In this document: positions 29,442 to 44,024 of the stretch, in pieces | Layout of the letters: each line of letters begins with the position of its first letter | How positions within the stretch are numbered: the stretch's first letter is position 1 | NCBI GenBank assembly: GCA_028015205.1 | Contig: CM051518.1 | Location: 57,305,978-57,369,977, forward strand | Length of the DNA: 64,000 nt | Source: Mytilisepta virgata | Lineage: Eukaryota > Mollusca > Bivalvia > Mytilida > Mytilidae | Direction of reading: 5' to 3' | The notes under the pieces: model-generated | What the model was told of the DNA's origin: nothing | Database searches by the model: none | Seen by the model: the letters and a program-made list of their open reading frames with translations, nothing else | Position numbers and translations under genes: made by a program

Positions 29442-31266
29442 GTGACCACCCTACTGAAAGAATGAGGTACATGTCATTTAATGCGTCTTTTTACGGAGAA
29501 TAATAAAATATATGATTTAAACCTATTGATTTTAATTGCATATGATATTTTTCAAATTATCGACTTTGGGGTGTAGGGATGACCCCCTTAGAGGAACGAG
29601 GTATATGTCAATTAATGGGTGTTGCCACGCAGTATAATAAAATATATGATATTGGTCACTCTCGTAGAGTTTTTCGATGGAAAACAATTTCCGCACAGGG
29701 TCCTATAGTAAACCCCTAGCCTGTTTGAACTGCTCATTATATGTCTCAGTGACTCCATCGAAAAATGAATAGTATTAGGCACATCTAGAAACATTGATCT
29801 TTCATCATGGAAATTCTCAGATCGATATCTCTGACGGTTATTGAGAATTCGAACAAAATCGGAGAGGAAGAAAAAAAAATGTTCGATAAAAACTATGTCT
29901 CCCACTTCGTTGGGAGACTTAATTAATTATAGAAATTTCTCTGACTACCAATACCTTCAAGACAATATTTTTTTAAAAAGTTGGTTTTATATGTTATATA
30001 TATCGGAAAATTTCCAAGTAATGGGGAGCCCATTTATGGCAACTGACTGTATGATGTGTATATTCCAATTATTGTTTGCCTTATATAATACAATCATGGA
30101 ATCTTCTTTCAGAAGACCTGAAAAATGCTTCATCAAATACCTGATTGGGCGATCAACATAGATATCCTAACTGCAGCGTGTAAATCCATAGTCCATATCG
30201 GAATATATTTAAATAGGTATTAAATAGAATACCATAAAGTATTTACATTGTATATAATTAATTTTACTGTTATATGTAATATATGGAACTGGCCACTTCT
30301 CTTATTTGTATTTTTTGTGTTAATTGTCTCCAATTATCAAGGTAATCATTGTATTTGATTGTCTTGCTCTTCAAGGACCCTTAAACGGAATGAAATATTC
30401 TTATTCTTATTTAAAAAAGGATAAATGTAAAAATGGCAGGTATTAAATCAACACAAATGACCTTCATTATCTTCTGTAATGTTTTCTAAGCTTTTGGGTT
30501 CGTCAGTTTGAATTGGTCTCCAAAAGGTACGTAAATTCCTATTTTGGCAATAGTAAATAATGTGAAAAGAAGTTAATTTAAACATTGTTCATTACACTAT
30601 TTATATTAATATGCACACAATTTTAGTTTTTTTCTCCGTTTTTCCCTTTTTTATTCATTTGCATCTTCAACCATAAGGGTGAGACAAAACATAATAAACA
30701 GACAAAACAAAATACATAATGAAATATTAAAATGATAAACTAATATATAGTACATGTAGTATAAAGTCGAGCCTTGACTAACTTGGACCTTAATTACTAT
30801 CTCAATAATGCCACTGACTACTAATGATCACTAGCCTGTCAACGCTGGGGTTGTGAGTTCGAATCTCACCTGTGGCAGGGTGTGTTCGACTCAGATCTTA
30901 ATTGACAAGGTTGCCAATTTGCCTACCGAAGGTCGGTGGTTCTGTCCGGGTACTCCGGCTTCCTCCACCAATAAAAACTGACAGCCGCGAAATAGCCAAA
31001 TGTGCTGAAAACGGTGTTAAACCCCAACTAAACAAAACAAACAATAATGCCAGTGATTGATGTACAAATGTACATATACTACCCTGACTCCTGGTTTTTT
31101 AATACTTTACTCCTTTTCACAAAGGAAATGATATAAATTATCCTAATAATTACAGAGGTATAACAGTCACAAATGCTATTGGTAAACTTCTCAATAAAAC
31201 TTTAGATTCTACCGAAAAATTTCTCATCATAGCATCAATTGATAAACGATTTATGTCAAAGCGGAT
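29442..31266 (+). repeat. Array unit 2
   Basis: 1825 bp. It shares ACTATGTCTCCC and the lack of the TGG variant (CAGGGTCCTATAG) with its left neighbours. It is the first unit with the complete reverse-transcriptase fragment. Confidence 0.9.
30818..31044 (+). mobile_element. Truncated SINE in unit 2
   Basis: Same 227-bp insertion, duplication and truncation point as in unit 1. Confidence 0.85.
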
Positions 31267-33089
31267 GTGACCACCCTACTGAAAGAATGAGGTACATGTC
31301 ATTTAATGCGTCTTTTTACGGAGAATAATAAAATATATGATTTAAACCTATTGATTTTAATTGCATATGATATTTTTCAAATTATCGACTTTGGGGTGTA
31401 GGGATGGCCCCCTTAGAGGAACGAGGTATATGTCATTTAATGGGTGTTACCACACAGTATAATAAAATATATGATATTGGTCACTCTCGTAGAGTTTTTC
31501 GATGGAAAACAATTTCCGCACAGGGTCCTATAGTAAACCCCTAGCCTGTTTGAACTGCTCATTATATGTCTCAGTGATTCCATCGAAAAATGAATAGTAT
31601 TAGGCACATCTAGAAACATTGATCTTTCATCATGGAAATTCTCAGATCGATATCTCTGACGGTTATTGAGAATTCGAACAAAATCGGAGAGGAAGAAAAA
31701 AAATGTTCGATAAAAACTGTCTCCCACTTCGTTGGGAGACTTAATTAATTATAGAAATTTCTCTGACTACCAATACCTTCAAGACAATATTTTTTTAAAA
31801 AGTTGGTTTTATATGTTATATATATCGGAAAATTTCCAAGTAATGGGGAGCCCATTTATGGCAACTGATTGTTTGATGTGTATATTCTAATTATTGTTTG
31901 CCTTATATAATACAATCATGGAATCTTCTTTTAGAAGACCTGAAAAATGCTTCATCAAATACCTGATTGGGCGATCAACATAGATATCCTAACTGCAGCG
32001 TGTAAATCCATGGTCCATATCGGAATATATTTAAATAGGTATTAAATAGAATACCATAAAGTATTTACATTGTATATAATTAATTTTACTGTTATATGTA
32101 ATATATGGAACTGGCCACTTCTCTTATTTGTATTTTTTTGTGTTAATTGTCTCCAATTATCAAGGTAATCATTGTATTTGATTGTCTTGCTCTTCAAGGA
32201 CCCTTAAACGGAATGAAATATTCTTATTCTTATTTAAAAAACTATAAATGTAAAAATGGCAGGTATTAAATCAACACAAGTGACCTTCATTATCTTCTGT
32301 AATGTTTTCTAAGCTTTTGGGTTCGTGAGTTTGAATTGGTCTCCAAAAGGTACGTAAATTCCTATTTTGGCAATAGTAAATAATGTGAAAAGAAGTTAAT
32401 TTAAACATTGTTCATTACACTATTTATATTAATATGCACACAATTTTAGTTTTTTTCTCCGTTTTTCCCTTTTTTATTCATTTGCATCTTCAACCATAAG
32501 GGTGAGACAAAACATAATAAACAGACAAAACAAAATACATAATGAAATATTAAAATGATAAACTAATATATAGTACATGTAGTATAAAGTCGAGCCTTGA
32601 CTAACTTGGACCTTAATTACTATCTCAGTAATGCCACTGACTACTAATGATCACTAGCCTGTCAACGCTGGGGTTGTGAGTTCGAATCTCACCTGTGGCA
32701 GGGTGTGTTCGACTCAGATCTTAATTGACAAGGTTGCCAATTTGCCTACCGAAGGTCGGTGGTTCTGTCCGGGTACTCCGGCTTCCTCCACCAATAAAAA
32801 CTGACAGCCGCGAAATAGCCAAATGTGCTGAAAACGGTGTTAAACCCCAACTAAACAAAACAAACAATAATGCCAGTGATTGATGTACAAATGTACATAT
32901 ACTACCCTGACTCCTGGTTTTTTAATACTTTACTCCTTTTCACAAAGGAAATGATATAAATTATCCTAATAATTACAGAGGTATAACAGTCACAAATGCT
33001 ATTGGTAAACTTCTCAATAAAACTTTAGATTCTACCGAAAAATTTCTCATCATAGCATCAATTGATAAACGATTTATGTCAAAGCGGAT
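31267..33089 (+). repeat. Array unit 3
   Basis: 1823 bp. It shares CCACACAGTATAA, ATATTCTAATTATT and CTTTTAGAAGACC with unit 4 only, so units 3 and 4 are each other's closest relatives. Confidence 0.9.
32641..32867 (+). mobile_element. Truncated SINE in unit 3
   Basis: Same 227-bp insertion and duplication as in unit 1. Confidence 0.85.
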
Positions 33090-34914
33090 GTGACCACCCT
33101 ACTGAAAGAATGAGGTACATGTCATTTAATGCGTCTTTTTACGGAGAATAATAAAATATATGATTTAAACCTATTGATTTTAATTGCATATGATATTTTT
33201 CAAATTATCGACTTTGGGGTGTAGGGATGACCCCCTTAGAGGAACGAGGTATATGTCATTTAATGGGTGTTACCACACAGTATAATAAAATATATGATAT
33301 TGGTCACTCTCGTAGAGTTTTTCGATGGAAAACAATTTCCGCACAGGGTCCTATAGTAAACCCCTAGCCTGTTTGAACTGCTCATTATATGTCTCAGTGA
33401 TTCCATCGAAAAATGAATAGTATTAGGCACATCTAGAAACATTGATCTTTCATCATGGAAATTCTCAGATCGATATCTCTGACGGTTATTGAGAATTCGA
33501 ACAAAATCGGAGAGGAAGAAAAAAAATGTTCGATAAAAACTGTCTCCCACTTCGTTGGGAGACTTAATTAATTATAGAAATTTCTCTGACTACCAATACC
33601 TTCAAGACAATATTTTTTAAAAAAGTTGGTTTTATATGTTATATATATCGGAAAATTTCCAAGTAATGGGGAGCCCATTTATGGCAACTGACTGTATGAT
33701 GTGTATATTCTAATTATTGTTTGCCTTATATAATACAATCATGGAATCTTCTTTTAGAAGACCTGAAAAATGCTTCATCAAATACCTGATTGGGCGATCA
33801 ACATAGATATCCTAACTGCAGCGTGTAAATCCATGGTCCATATCGGAATATATTTAAATAGGTATTAAATAGAATACCATAAAGTATTTACATTGTATAT
33901 AATTAATTTTACTGTTATATGTAATATATGGAACTGGCCACTTCTCTTATTTGTATTTTTTTGTGTTAATTGTCTCCAATTATCAAGGTAATCATTGTAT
34001 TTGATTGTCTTGCTCTTCAAGGACCCTTAAACGGAATGAAATATTCTTATTCTTATTTAAAAAAGGATAAATGTAAAAATGGCAGGTATTAAATCAACAC
34101 AAGTGACCTTCATTATCTTCTGTAATGTTTTCTAAGCTTTTGGGTTCGTGAGTTTGAATTGGTCTCCAAAAGGTACGTAAATTCCTATTTTGGCAATAGT
34201 AAATAATGTGAAAAGAAGTTAATTTAAACATTGTTCATTACACTATTTATATTAATATGCACACAATTTTAGTTTTTTTCTCCGTTTTTCCCTTTTTTAT
34301 TCATTTGCATCTTCAACCATAAGGGTGAGACAAAACATAATAAACAGACAAAACAAAATACATAATGAAATATTAAAATGATAAACTAATATATAGTACA
34401 TGTAGTATAAAGTCGAGCCTTGACTAACTTGGACTTTAATTACTATCTCAATAATGCCACTGACTACTAATCACTAGCCTGTCAACGCTGGGGTTGTGAG
34501 TTCGAATCTCACCTGTGGCAGGGTGTGTTCGACTCAGATCTTAATTGACAAGGTTGCCAATTTTCCTACCGAAGGTCGGTGGTTCTGTCCGGGTACTCCG
34601 GCTTCCTCCACCAATAAAAACTGACAGCCGCGAAATAGCCAAATGTGCTGAAAACGGTGTTAAACCCCAACTAAACAAAACAAACAATAATGCCAGTGAT
34701 TGATGTACAAATGTACATATACTATCCTGACTCCTGGTTTTTTAATACTTTACTCCTTTTCACAAAGGAAATGATATAAATTATCCTAATAATTACAGAG
34801 GTATAACAGTCACAAATGCTATTAATTTGGTAAACTTCTCAATAAAACTTTAGATTCTACCGAAAAATTTCTCATCATAGCATCAATTGATAAACGATTT
34901 ATGTCAAAGCGGAT
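33090..34914 (+). repeat. Array unit 4
   Basis: 1825 bp. Sister of unit 3 over its left half. It has a private insertion in GCTATTAATTTGGTAAAC near its right end. Confidence 0.9.
34464..34687 (+). mobile_element. Truncated SINE in unit 4
   Basis: Same insertion, 224 bp because of a 3-bp deletion (CTACTAATCACTAG). Confidence 0.85.
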
Positions 34915-36736
34915 GTGACCACCCTACTGAAAGAATGAGGTAGATGTCATTTAATGCGTCTTGTTACGGAGAATAATAAAATATATGATTTAAACCTATT
35001 GATTTTAATTGCATATGATATTTTTCAAATTATCGACTTTGGGGTGTAGGGATGGCCCCCTTAGAGGAACGAGGTATATGTCATTTAATGGGTGTTACCA
35101 CGCAGTATAATAAAATATATGATATTGGTCACTCTCGTAGAGTTTTTCGATGGAAAACAATTTCCGCACATGGACCTATAGTAAACCCCTAGCCCGTTTG
35201 AACTGCTCATTATATGTCTCAGTGATTCCATCGAAAAATGAATAGTATTAGGCACATCTAGAAACATTGATCTTTCATCATGGAAATTCTCAGATCGATA
35301 TCTCTGACGGTTATTGAGAATTCGAACAAAATCGGAGAGGAAGAAAAAAAATGTTCGATAAAAACTGTCTCCCACTTCGTTGGGAGACTTAATTAATTAT
35401 AGAAATTTCTCTGACTACCAATACCTTCAAGACAATATTTTTTTAAAAAGTTGGTTTTATATGTTATATATATCGGAAAATTTCCAAGTAATGGGGAGCC
35501 CATTTATGGCAACTGACTGTATGATGTGTATATTCCAATTATTGTTTGCCTTATATAATACAATCATGGAATCTTCTTTCAGAAGACCTGAAAAATGCTT
35601 CATCAAATACCTGATTGGGCGATCAACATAGATATCCTAACTGCAGCGTGTAAATCCATGGTCCATATCGGAATATATTTAAATAAGTATTAAATAGAAT
35701 ACCATAAAGTATTTACATTGTATATAATTAATTTTACTGTTATATGTAATATATGGAACTGGCCACTTCTCTTATTTGTATTTTTTGTGTTAATTGTCTC
35801 CAATTATCAAGGTAATCATTGTATTTGATTGTCTTGCTCTTCAAGGACCCTTAAACGGAATGAAATATTCTTATTCTTATTTGAAAAAGGATAAATGTAA
35901 AAATGGCAGGTATTAAATCAACACAAGTGACCTTCATTATCTTCTGTAATGTTTTCTAAGCTTTTGGGTTCGTGAGTTTGAATTGGTCTCCAAAAGGTAC
36001 GTAAATTCCTATTTTGGCAATAGTAAATAATGTGAAAAGAAGTTAATTTAAACATTGTTCATTACACTATTTATATTAATATGCACACAATTTTAGTTTT
36101 TTTCTCCGTTTTTCCCTTTTTTATTCATTTGCATCTTCAACCATAAGGGTGAGACAAAACATAATAAACAGACAAAACAAAATACATAATGAAATATTAA
36201 AATGATAAACTAATATATAGTACATGTAGTATAAAGTCGAGCCTTGACTAACTTGGACCTTAATTACTATCTCAATAATGCCACTGACTACTAATGATCA
36301 CTAGCCTGTCAACGCTGGGGTTGTGAGTTCGAATCTCACCTGTGGCAGGGTGTGTTCGACTCAGATCTTAATTGACAAGGTTGCCAATTTTCCTACCGAA
36401 GGTCGGTGGTTCTGTCCGGGTACTCCGGCTTCCTCCACCAATAAAAACTGACAGCCGCGAAATAGCCAAATGTGCTGAAAACGGTGTTAAACCCCAACTA
36501 AACAAAACAAACAATAATGCCAGTGATTGATGTACAAATGTACATATATTACCCTGACTCCTGGTTTTTTAATACTTTACTCCTTTTCACAAAGGAAATG
36601 ATATAAATTATCCTAATAATTACAGAGGTATAACAGTCACAAATGCTATTGGTAAACTTCTAAATAAAACTTTAGATTCTACCGAAAAATTTCTCATCAT
36701 AGCATCAATTGATACACGATTTATGTCAAAGCGGAT
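34915..36736 (+). repeat. Array unit 5
   Basis: 1822 bp. It shares TTATTTGAAAAAGG, CATGGAATC, CCATGGTCC and CTTCTAAATAAAAC with unit 8, three units away. Private changes include GAGGTAGATG and AGCCCGTTTG. Confidence 0.9.
36288..36514 (+). mobile_element. Truncated SINE in unit 5
   Basis: Same 227-bp insertion and duplication as in unit 1. Confidence 0.85.
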
Positions 36737-38558
36737 GTGACCACCCTACTGAAAGAATGAGGTACATGTCATTTAATGCGTCTTGTTACGGAGAATAATA
36801 AAATATATGATTTAAACCTATTGATTTTAATTGCATATGATATTTTTCAAATTATCGACTTTGGGGTGTAGGGATGGCCCCCTTAGAGGAACGAGGTATA
36901 TGTCATTTAATGGGTGTTACCACGCAGTATAATAAAATATATGATATTGGTCACTCTCGTAGAGTTTTTCGATGGAAAACAATTTCCGCACATGGACCTA
37001 TAGTAAACCCCTAGCCTGTTTGAACTGCTCATTATATGTCTCAGTGATTCCATCGAAAAATGAATAGTATTAGGCACATCTAGAAACATTGATCTTTCAT
37101 CATGGAAATTCTCAGATCGATATCTCTGACGGTTATTGAGAATTCGAACAAAATCGGAGAGGAAGAAAAAAAATGTTCGATAAAAACTGTCTCCCACTTC
37201 GTTGGGAGACTTAATTAATTATAGAAATTTCTCTGACTACCAATACCTTCAAGACAATATTTTTTTAAAAAGTTGGTTTTATATGTTATATATATCGGAA
37301 AATTTCCAAGTAATGGGGAGCCCATTTATGGCAACTGACTGTATGATGTGTATATTCCAATTATTGTTTGCCTTATATAATACAATCGTGGAATCTTCTT
37401 TCAGAAGACCTGAAAAATGCTTCATCAAATACCTGATTGGGCGATCAACATAGATATCCTAACTGCAGCGTGTAAATCCATAGTCCATATCGGAATATAT
37501 TTAAATAAGTATTAAATAGAATACCATAAAGTATTTACATTGTATATAATTAATTTTACTGTTATATGTAATATATGGAACTGGCCACTTCTCTTATTTG
37601 TATTTTTTGTGTTAATTGTCTCCAATTATCAAGGTAATCATTGTATTTGATTGTCTTGCTCTTCAAGGACCCTTAAACGGAATGAAATATTCTTATTCTT
37701 ATTTAAAAAAGGATAAATGTAAAAATGGCAGGTATTAAATCAACACAAGTGACCTTCATTATCTTCTGTAATGTTTTCTAAGCTTTTGGGTTCGTGAGTT
37801 TGAATTGGTCTCCAAAAGATACGTAAATTCCTATTTTGGCAATAGTAAATAATGTGAAAAGAAGTTAATTTAAACATTGTTCATTACACTATTTATCTTA
37901 ATATGCACACAATTTTAGTTTTTTTCTCCGTTTTTCCCTTTTTTATTCATTTGCATCTTCAACCATAAGGGTGAGACAAAACATAATAAACAGACAAAAC
38001 AAAATACATAATGAAATATTAAAATGATAAACTAATATATAGTACATGTAGTATAAAGTCGAGCCTTGACTAACTTGGACCTTAATTACTATCTCAGTAA
38101 TGCCACTGACTACTAATGATCACTAGCCTGTCAACGCTGGGGTTGTGAGTTCGAATCTCACCTGTGGCAGGGTGTGTTCGACTCAGATCTTAATTGACAA
38201 GGTTGCCAATTTTCCTACCGAAGGTCGGTGGTTCTGTCCGGGTACTCCGGCTTCCTCCACCAATAAAAACTGACAGCCGCGAAATAGCCAAATGTGCTGA
38301 AAACGGTGTTAAACCCCAACTAAACAAAACAAACAATAATGCCAGTGATTGATGTACAAATGTACATATATTACCCTGACTCCTGGTTTTTTAATACTTT
38401 ACTCCTTTTCACAAAGGAAATGATATAAATTATCCTAATAATTACAGAGGTATAACAGTCACAAATGCTATTGGTAAACTTCTCAATAAAACTTTAGATT
38501 CTACCGAAAAATTTCTCATCATAGCATCAATTGATACACGATTTATGTCAAAGCGGAT
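36737..38558 (+). repeat. Array unit 6
   Basis: 1822 bp. It shares CAAAAGATACGTAA and CGTGGAATC with unit 9, three units away. TTTATCTTAATATG is private. Confidence 0.9.
38110..38336 (+). mobile_element. Truncated SINE in unit 6
   Basis: Same 227-bp insertion and duplication as in unit 1. Confidence 0.85.
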
Positions 38559-40379
38559 GTGACCACCCTACTGAAAGAATGAGGTACATGTCATTTAATG
38601 CGTCTTGTTACGGAGAATAATAAAATATATGATTTAAACCTATTGATTTTAATTGCATATGATATTTTTCAAATTATCGACTTTGGGGTGTAGGGATGGC
38701 CCCCTTAGAGGAACGAGGTATATGTCATTTAATGGGTGTTACCACGCAGTATAATAAAATATATGATATTGGTCACTCTCGTAGAGTTTTTCGATGGAAA
38801 ACAATTTCCGCACATGGACCTATAGTAAACCCCTAGCCTGTTTGAACTGCTCATTATATGTCTCAGTGACTCCATCGAAAAATGAATAGTATTAGGCACA
38901 TCTAGAAACATTGATCTTTCATCATGGAAATTCTCAGATCGATATCTCTGACGGTTATTGAGAATTCGGACAAAATCGGAGAGGAAGAAAAAAAATGTTC
39001 AATAAAAACTGTCTCCCACTTCGTTGGGAGACTTAATTAATTATAGAAATTTCTCTGACTACCAATACCTTCAAGACAATATTTTTTTAAAAAGTTGGTT
39101 TTATATGTTATATATATCGGAAAATTTCCAAGTAATGGGGAGCCCATTTATGGCAACTGACTGTATGATGTGTATATTCCAATTATTGTTTGCCTTATAT
39201 AATACAATCGTGGAATCTTCTTTCAGAAGACCTGAAAAATGCTTCATCAAATACCTGATTGGGCGATCAACATAGATATCCTAACTGCAGCGTGTAAATC
39301 CATAGTCCATATCGGAATATATTTAAATAAGTATTAAATAGAATACCATAAAGTATTTACATTGTATATAATTAATTTTACTGTTATATGTAATATATGG
39401 AACTGGCCACTTCTCTTATTTGTATTTTTTGTGTTAATTGTCTCCAATTATCAAGGTAATCATTGTATTTGATTGTCTTGCTCTTCAAGGACCCTTAAAC
39501 GGAATGAAATATTCTTATTCTTATTTAAAAAAGGATAAATGTAAAAATGGCAGGTATTAAATCAACACAAGTGACCTTCATTATCTTCTGTAATGTTTTC
39601 TAAGCTTTTGGGTTCGTGAGTTTGAATTGGTCTCCAAAAGGTACGTAAATTCCTATTTTGGCAATAGTAAATAATGTGAAAAGAAGTTAATTTAAACATT
39701 GTTCATTACACTATTTATATTAATATGCACACAATTTTAGTTTTTTTCTCCGTTTTTCCCTTTTTTATTCATTTGCATCTTCAACCATAAGGGTGAGACA
39801 AAACATAATAAACAGACAAAACAAAATACATAATGAAATATTAAAATGATAAACTAATATATAGTACATGTAGTATAAAGTCGAGCCTTGACTAACTTGG
39901 ACCTTAATTACTATCTCAGTAATGCCACTGACTACTAATGATCACTAGCCTGTCAACGCTGGGGTTGTGAGTTCGAATCTCACCTGTGGCAGGGTGTGTT
40001 CGACTCAGATCTTAATTGACAAGGTTGCCAATTTTCCTACCGAAGGTCGGTGGTTCTGTCCGGGTACTCCGGCTCCTCCACCAATAAAAACTGACAGCCG
40101 CGAAATAGCCAAATGTGCTGAAAACGGTGTTAAACCCCAACTAAACAAAACAAACAATAATGCCAGTGATTGATGTACAAATGTACATATATTACCCTGA
40201 CTCCTGGTTTTTTAATACTTTACTCCTTTTCACAAAGGAAATGATATAAATTATCCTAATAATTACAGAGGTATAACAGTCACAAATGCTATTGGTAAAC
40301 TTCTCAATAAAACTTTAGATTCTACCGAAAAATTTCTCATCATAGCATCAATTGATACACGATTTATGTCAAAGCGGAT
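38559..40379 (+). repeat. Array unit 7
   Basis: 1821 bp. Private changes TTCGGACAAAATC and TTCAATAAAAAC break the minus-strand 96-codon frame near its start, which shows that frame is not maintained. Confidence 0.9.
39932..40157 (+). mobile_element. Truncated SINE in unit 7
   Basis: Same insertion, 226 bp because of a 1-bp deletion (CCGGCTCCTCC). The deletion opens a meaningless 68-codon frame. Confidence 0.85.
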
Positions 40380-42202
40380 GTGACCACCCTACTGAAAGAA
40401 TGAGGTACATGTCATTTAATGCGTCTTGTTACGGAGAATAATAAAATATATGATTTAAACCTATTGATTTTAATTGCATATGATATTTTTCAAATTATCG
40501 ACTTTGGGGTGTAGGGATGGCCCCCTTAGAGGAACGAGGTATATGTCATTTAATGGGTGTTACCACGCAGTATAATAAAATATATGATATTGGTCACTCT
40601 CGTAGAGTTTTTCGATGGAAAACAATTTCCGCACATGGACCTATAGTAAACCCCTAGCCTGTTTGAACTGCTCATTATATGTCTCAGTGATTCCATCGAA
40701 AAATGAATAGTATTAGGCACATCTAGAAACATTGATCTTTCATCATGGAAATTCTCAGATCGATATCTCTGACGGTTATTGAGAATTCGAACAAAATCGG
40801 AGAGGAAGAAAAAAAATGTTCGATAAAAACTGTCTCCCACTTCGTTGGGAGACTTAATTAATTATAGAAATTTCTCTGACTACCAATACCTTCAAGACAA
40901 TATTTTTTTAAAAAGTTGGTTTTATATGTTATATATATCGGAAAATTTCCAAGTAATGGGGAGCCCATTTATGGCAACTGACTGTATGATGTGTATATTC
41001 CAATTATTGTTTGCCTTATATAATACAATCATGGAATCTTCTTTCAGAAGACCTGAAAAATGCTTCATCAAATACCTGATTGGGCGATCAACATAGATAT
41101 CCTAACTGCAGCGTGTAAATCCATGGTCCATATCGGAATATATTTAAATAAGTATTAAATAGAATACCATAAAGTATTTACATTGTATATAATTAATTTT
41201 ACTGTTATATGTAATATATGGAACTGGCCACTTCTCTTATTTGTATTTTTTTGTGTTAATTGTCTCCAATTATCAAGGTAATCATTGTATTTGATTGTCT
41301 TGCTCTTCAAGGACCCTTAAACGGAATGAAATATTCTTATTCTTATTTGAAAAAGGATAAATGTAAAAATGGCAGGTATTAAATCAACACAAGTGACCTT
41401 CATTATCTTCTGTAATGTTTTCTAAGCTTTTGGGTTCGTGAGTTTGAATTGGTCTCCAAAAGGTACGTAAATTCCTATTTTGGCAATAGTAAATAATGTG
41501 AAAAGAAGTTAATTTAAACATTGTTCATTACACTATTTATATTAATATGCACACAATTTTAGTTTTTTTCTCCGTTTTTCCCTTTTTTATTCATTTGCAT
41601 CTTCAACCATAAGGGTGAGACAAAACATAATAAACAGACAAAACAAAATACATAATGAAATATTAAAATGATAAACTAATATATAGTACATGTAGTATAA
41701 AGTCGAGCCTTGACTAACTTGGACCTTAATTACTATCTCAATAATGCCACTGACTGCTAATGATCACTAGCCTGTCAACGCTGGGGTTGTGAGTTCGAAT
41801 CTCACCTGTGGCAGGGTGTGTTCGACTCAGATCTTAATTGACAAGGTTGCCAATTTTCCTACCGAAGGTCGGTGGTTCTGTCCGGGTACTCCGGCTTCCT
41901 CCACCAATAAAAACTGACAGCCGCGAAATAGCCAAATGTGCTGAAAACGGTGTTAAACCCCAACTAAACAAAACAAACAATAATGCCAGTGATTGATGTA
42001 CAAATGTACATATATTACCCTGACTCCTGGTTTTTTAATACTTTACTCCTTTTCACAAAGGAAATGATATAAATTATCCTAATAATTACAGAGGTATAAC
42101 AGTCACAAATGCTATTGGTAAACTTCTAAATAAAACTTTAGATTCTACCGAAAAATTTCTCATCATAGCATCAATTGATACACGATTTATGTCAAAGCGG
42201 AT
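40380..42202 (+). repeat. Array unit 8
   Basis: 1823 bp. Closest to unit 5 by the shared variants listed there. ACTGACTGCTAA is private. Confidence 0.9.
41754..41980 (+). mobile_element. Truncated SINE in unit 8
   Basis: Same 227-bp insertion with one private change (CTGCTAATG) at its left edge. Confidence 0.85.
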
Positions 42203-44024
42203 GTGACCACCCTACTGAAAGAATGAGGTACATGTCATTTAATGCGTCTTGTTACGGAGAATAATAAAATATATGATTTAAACCTATTGATTTTAATTGC
42301 ATATGATATTTTTCAAATTATCGACTTTGGGGTGTAGGGATGGCCCCCTTAGAGGAACGAGGTATATGTCATTTAATGGGTGTTACCACGCAGTATAATA
42401 AAATATATGATATTGGTCACTCTCGTAGAGTTTTTCGATGGAAAACAATTTCCGCACATGGACCTATAGTAAACCCCTAGCCTGTTTGAACTGCTCATTA
42501 TATGTCTCAGTGATTCCATCGAAAAATGAATAGTATTAGGCACATCTAGAAACATTGATCTTTCATCATGGAAATTCTCAGATCGATATCTCTGACGGTT
42601 ATTGAGAATTCGAACAAAATCGGAGAGGAAGAAAAAAAATGTTCGATAAAAACTGTCTCCCACTTCGTTGGGAGACTTAATTAATTATAGAAATTTCTCT
42701 GACTACCAATACCTTCAAGACAATATTTTTTTAAAAAGTTGGTTTTATATGTTATATATATCGGAAAATTTCCAAGTAATGGGGAGCCCATTTATGGCAA
42801 CTGACTGTATGATGTGTATATTCCAATTATTGTTTGCCTTATATAATACAATCGTGGAATCTTCTTTCAGAAGACCTGAAAAATGCTTCATCAAATACCT
42901 GATTGGGCGATCAACATAGATATCCTAACTGCAGCGTGTAAATCCATAGTCCATATCGGAATATATTTAAATAAGTATTAAATAGAATACCATAAAGTAT
43001 TTACATTGTATATAATTAATTTTACTGTTATATGTAATATATGGAACTGGCCACTTCTCTTATTTGTATTTTTTGTGTTAATTGTCTCCAATTATCAAGG
43101 TAATCATTGTATTTGATTGTCTTGCTCTTCAAGGACCCTTAAACGGAATGAAATATTCTTATTCTTATTTAAAAAAGGATAAATGTAAAAATGGCAGGTA
43201 TTAAATCAACACAAGTGACCTTCATTATCTTCTGTAATGTTTTCTAAGCTTTTGGGTTCGTGAGTTTGAATTGGTCTCCAAAAGATACGTAAATTCCTAT
43301 TTTGGCAATAGTAAATAATGTGAAAAGAAGTTAATTTAAACATTGTTCATTACACTATTTATATTAATATGCACACAATTTTAGTTTTTTTCTCCGTTTT
43401 TCCCTTTTTTATTCATTTGCATCTTCAACCATAAGGGTGAGACAAAACATAATAAACAGACAAAACAAAATACATAATGAAATATTAAAATGATAAACTA
43501 ATATATAGTACATGTAGTATAAAGTCGAGCCTTGACTAACTTGGACCTTAATTACTATCTCAGTAATGCCACTGACTACTAATGATCACTAGCCTGTCAA
43601 CGCTGGGGTTGTGAGTTCGAATCTCACCTGTGGCAGGGTGTGTTCGACTCAGATCTTAATTGACAAGGTTGCCAATTTTCCTACCGAAGGTCGGTGGTTC
43701 TGTCCGGGTACTCCGGCTTCCTCCACCAATAAAAACTGACAGCCGCGAAATAGCCAAATGTGCTGAAAACGGTGTTAAACCCCAACTAAACAAAACAAAC
43801 AATAATGCCAGTGATTGATGTACAAATGTACATATATTACCCTGACTCCTGGTTTTTTAATACTTTACTCCTTTTCACAAAGGAAATGATATAAATTATC
43901 CTAATAATTACAGAGGTATAACAGTCACAAATGCTATTGGTAAACTTCTAAATAAAACTTTAGATTCTACCGAAAAATTTCTCATCATAGCATCAATTGA
44001 TACACGATTTATGTCAAAGCGGAT
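42203..44024 (+). repeat. Array unit 9
   Basis: 1822 bp. Closest to unit 6 (CAAAAGATACGTAA, CGTGGAATC), but its right end has CTTCTAAATAAAAC as in units 5 and 8, so it is mosaic. Confidence 0.9.
43576..43802 (+). mobile_element. Truncated SINE in unit 9
   Basis: Same 227-bp insertion and duplication as in unit 1. Confidence 0.85.
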
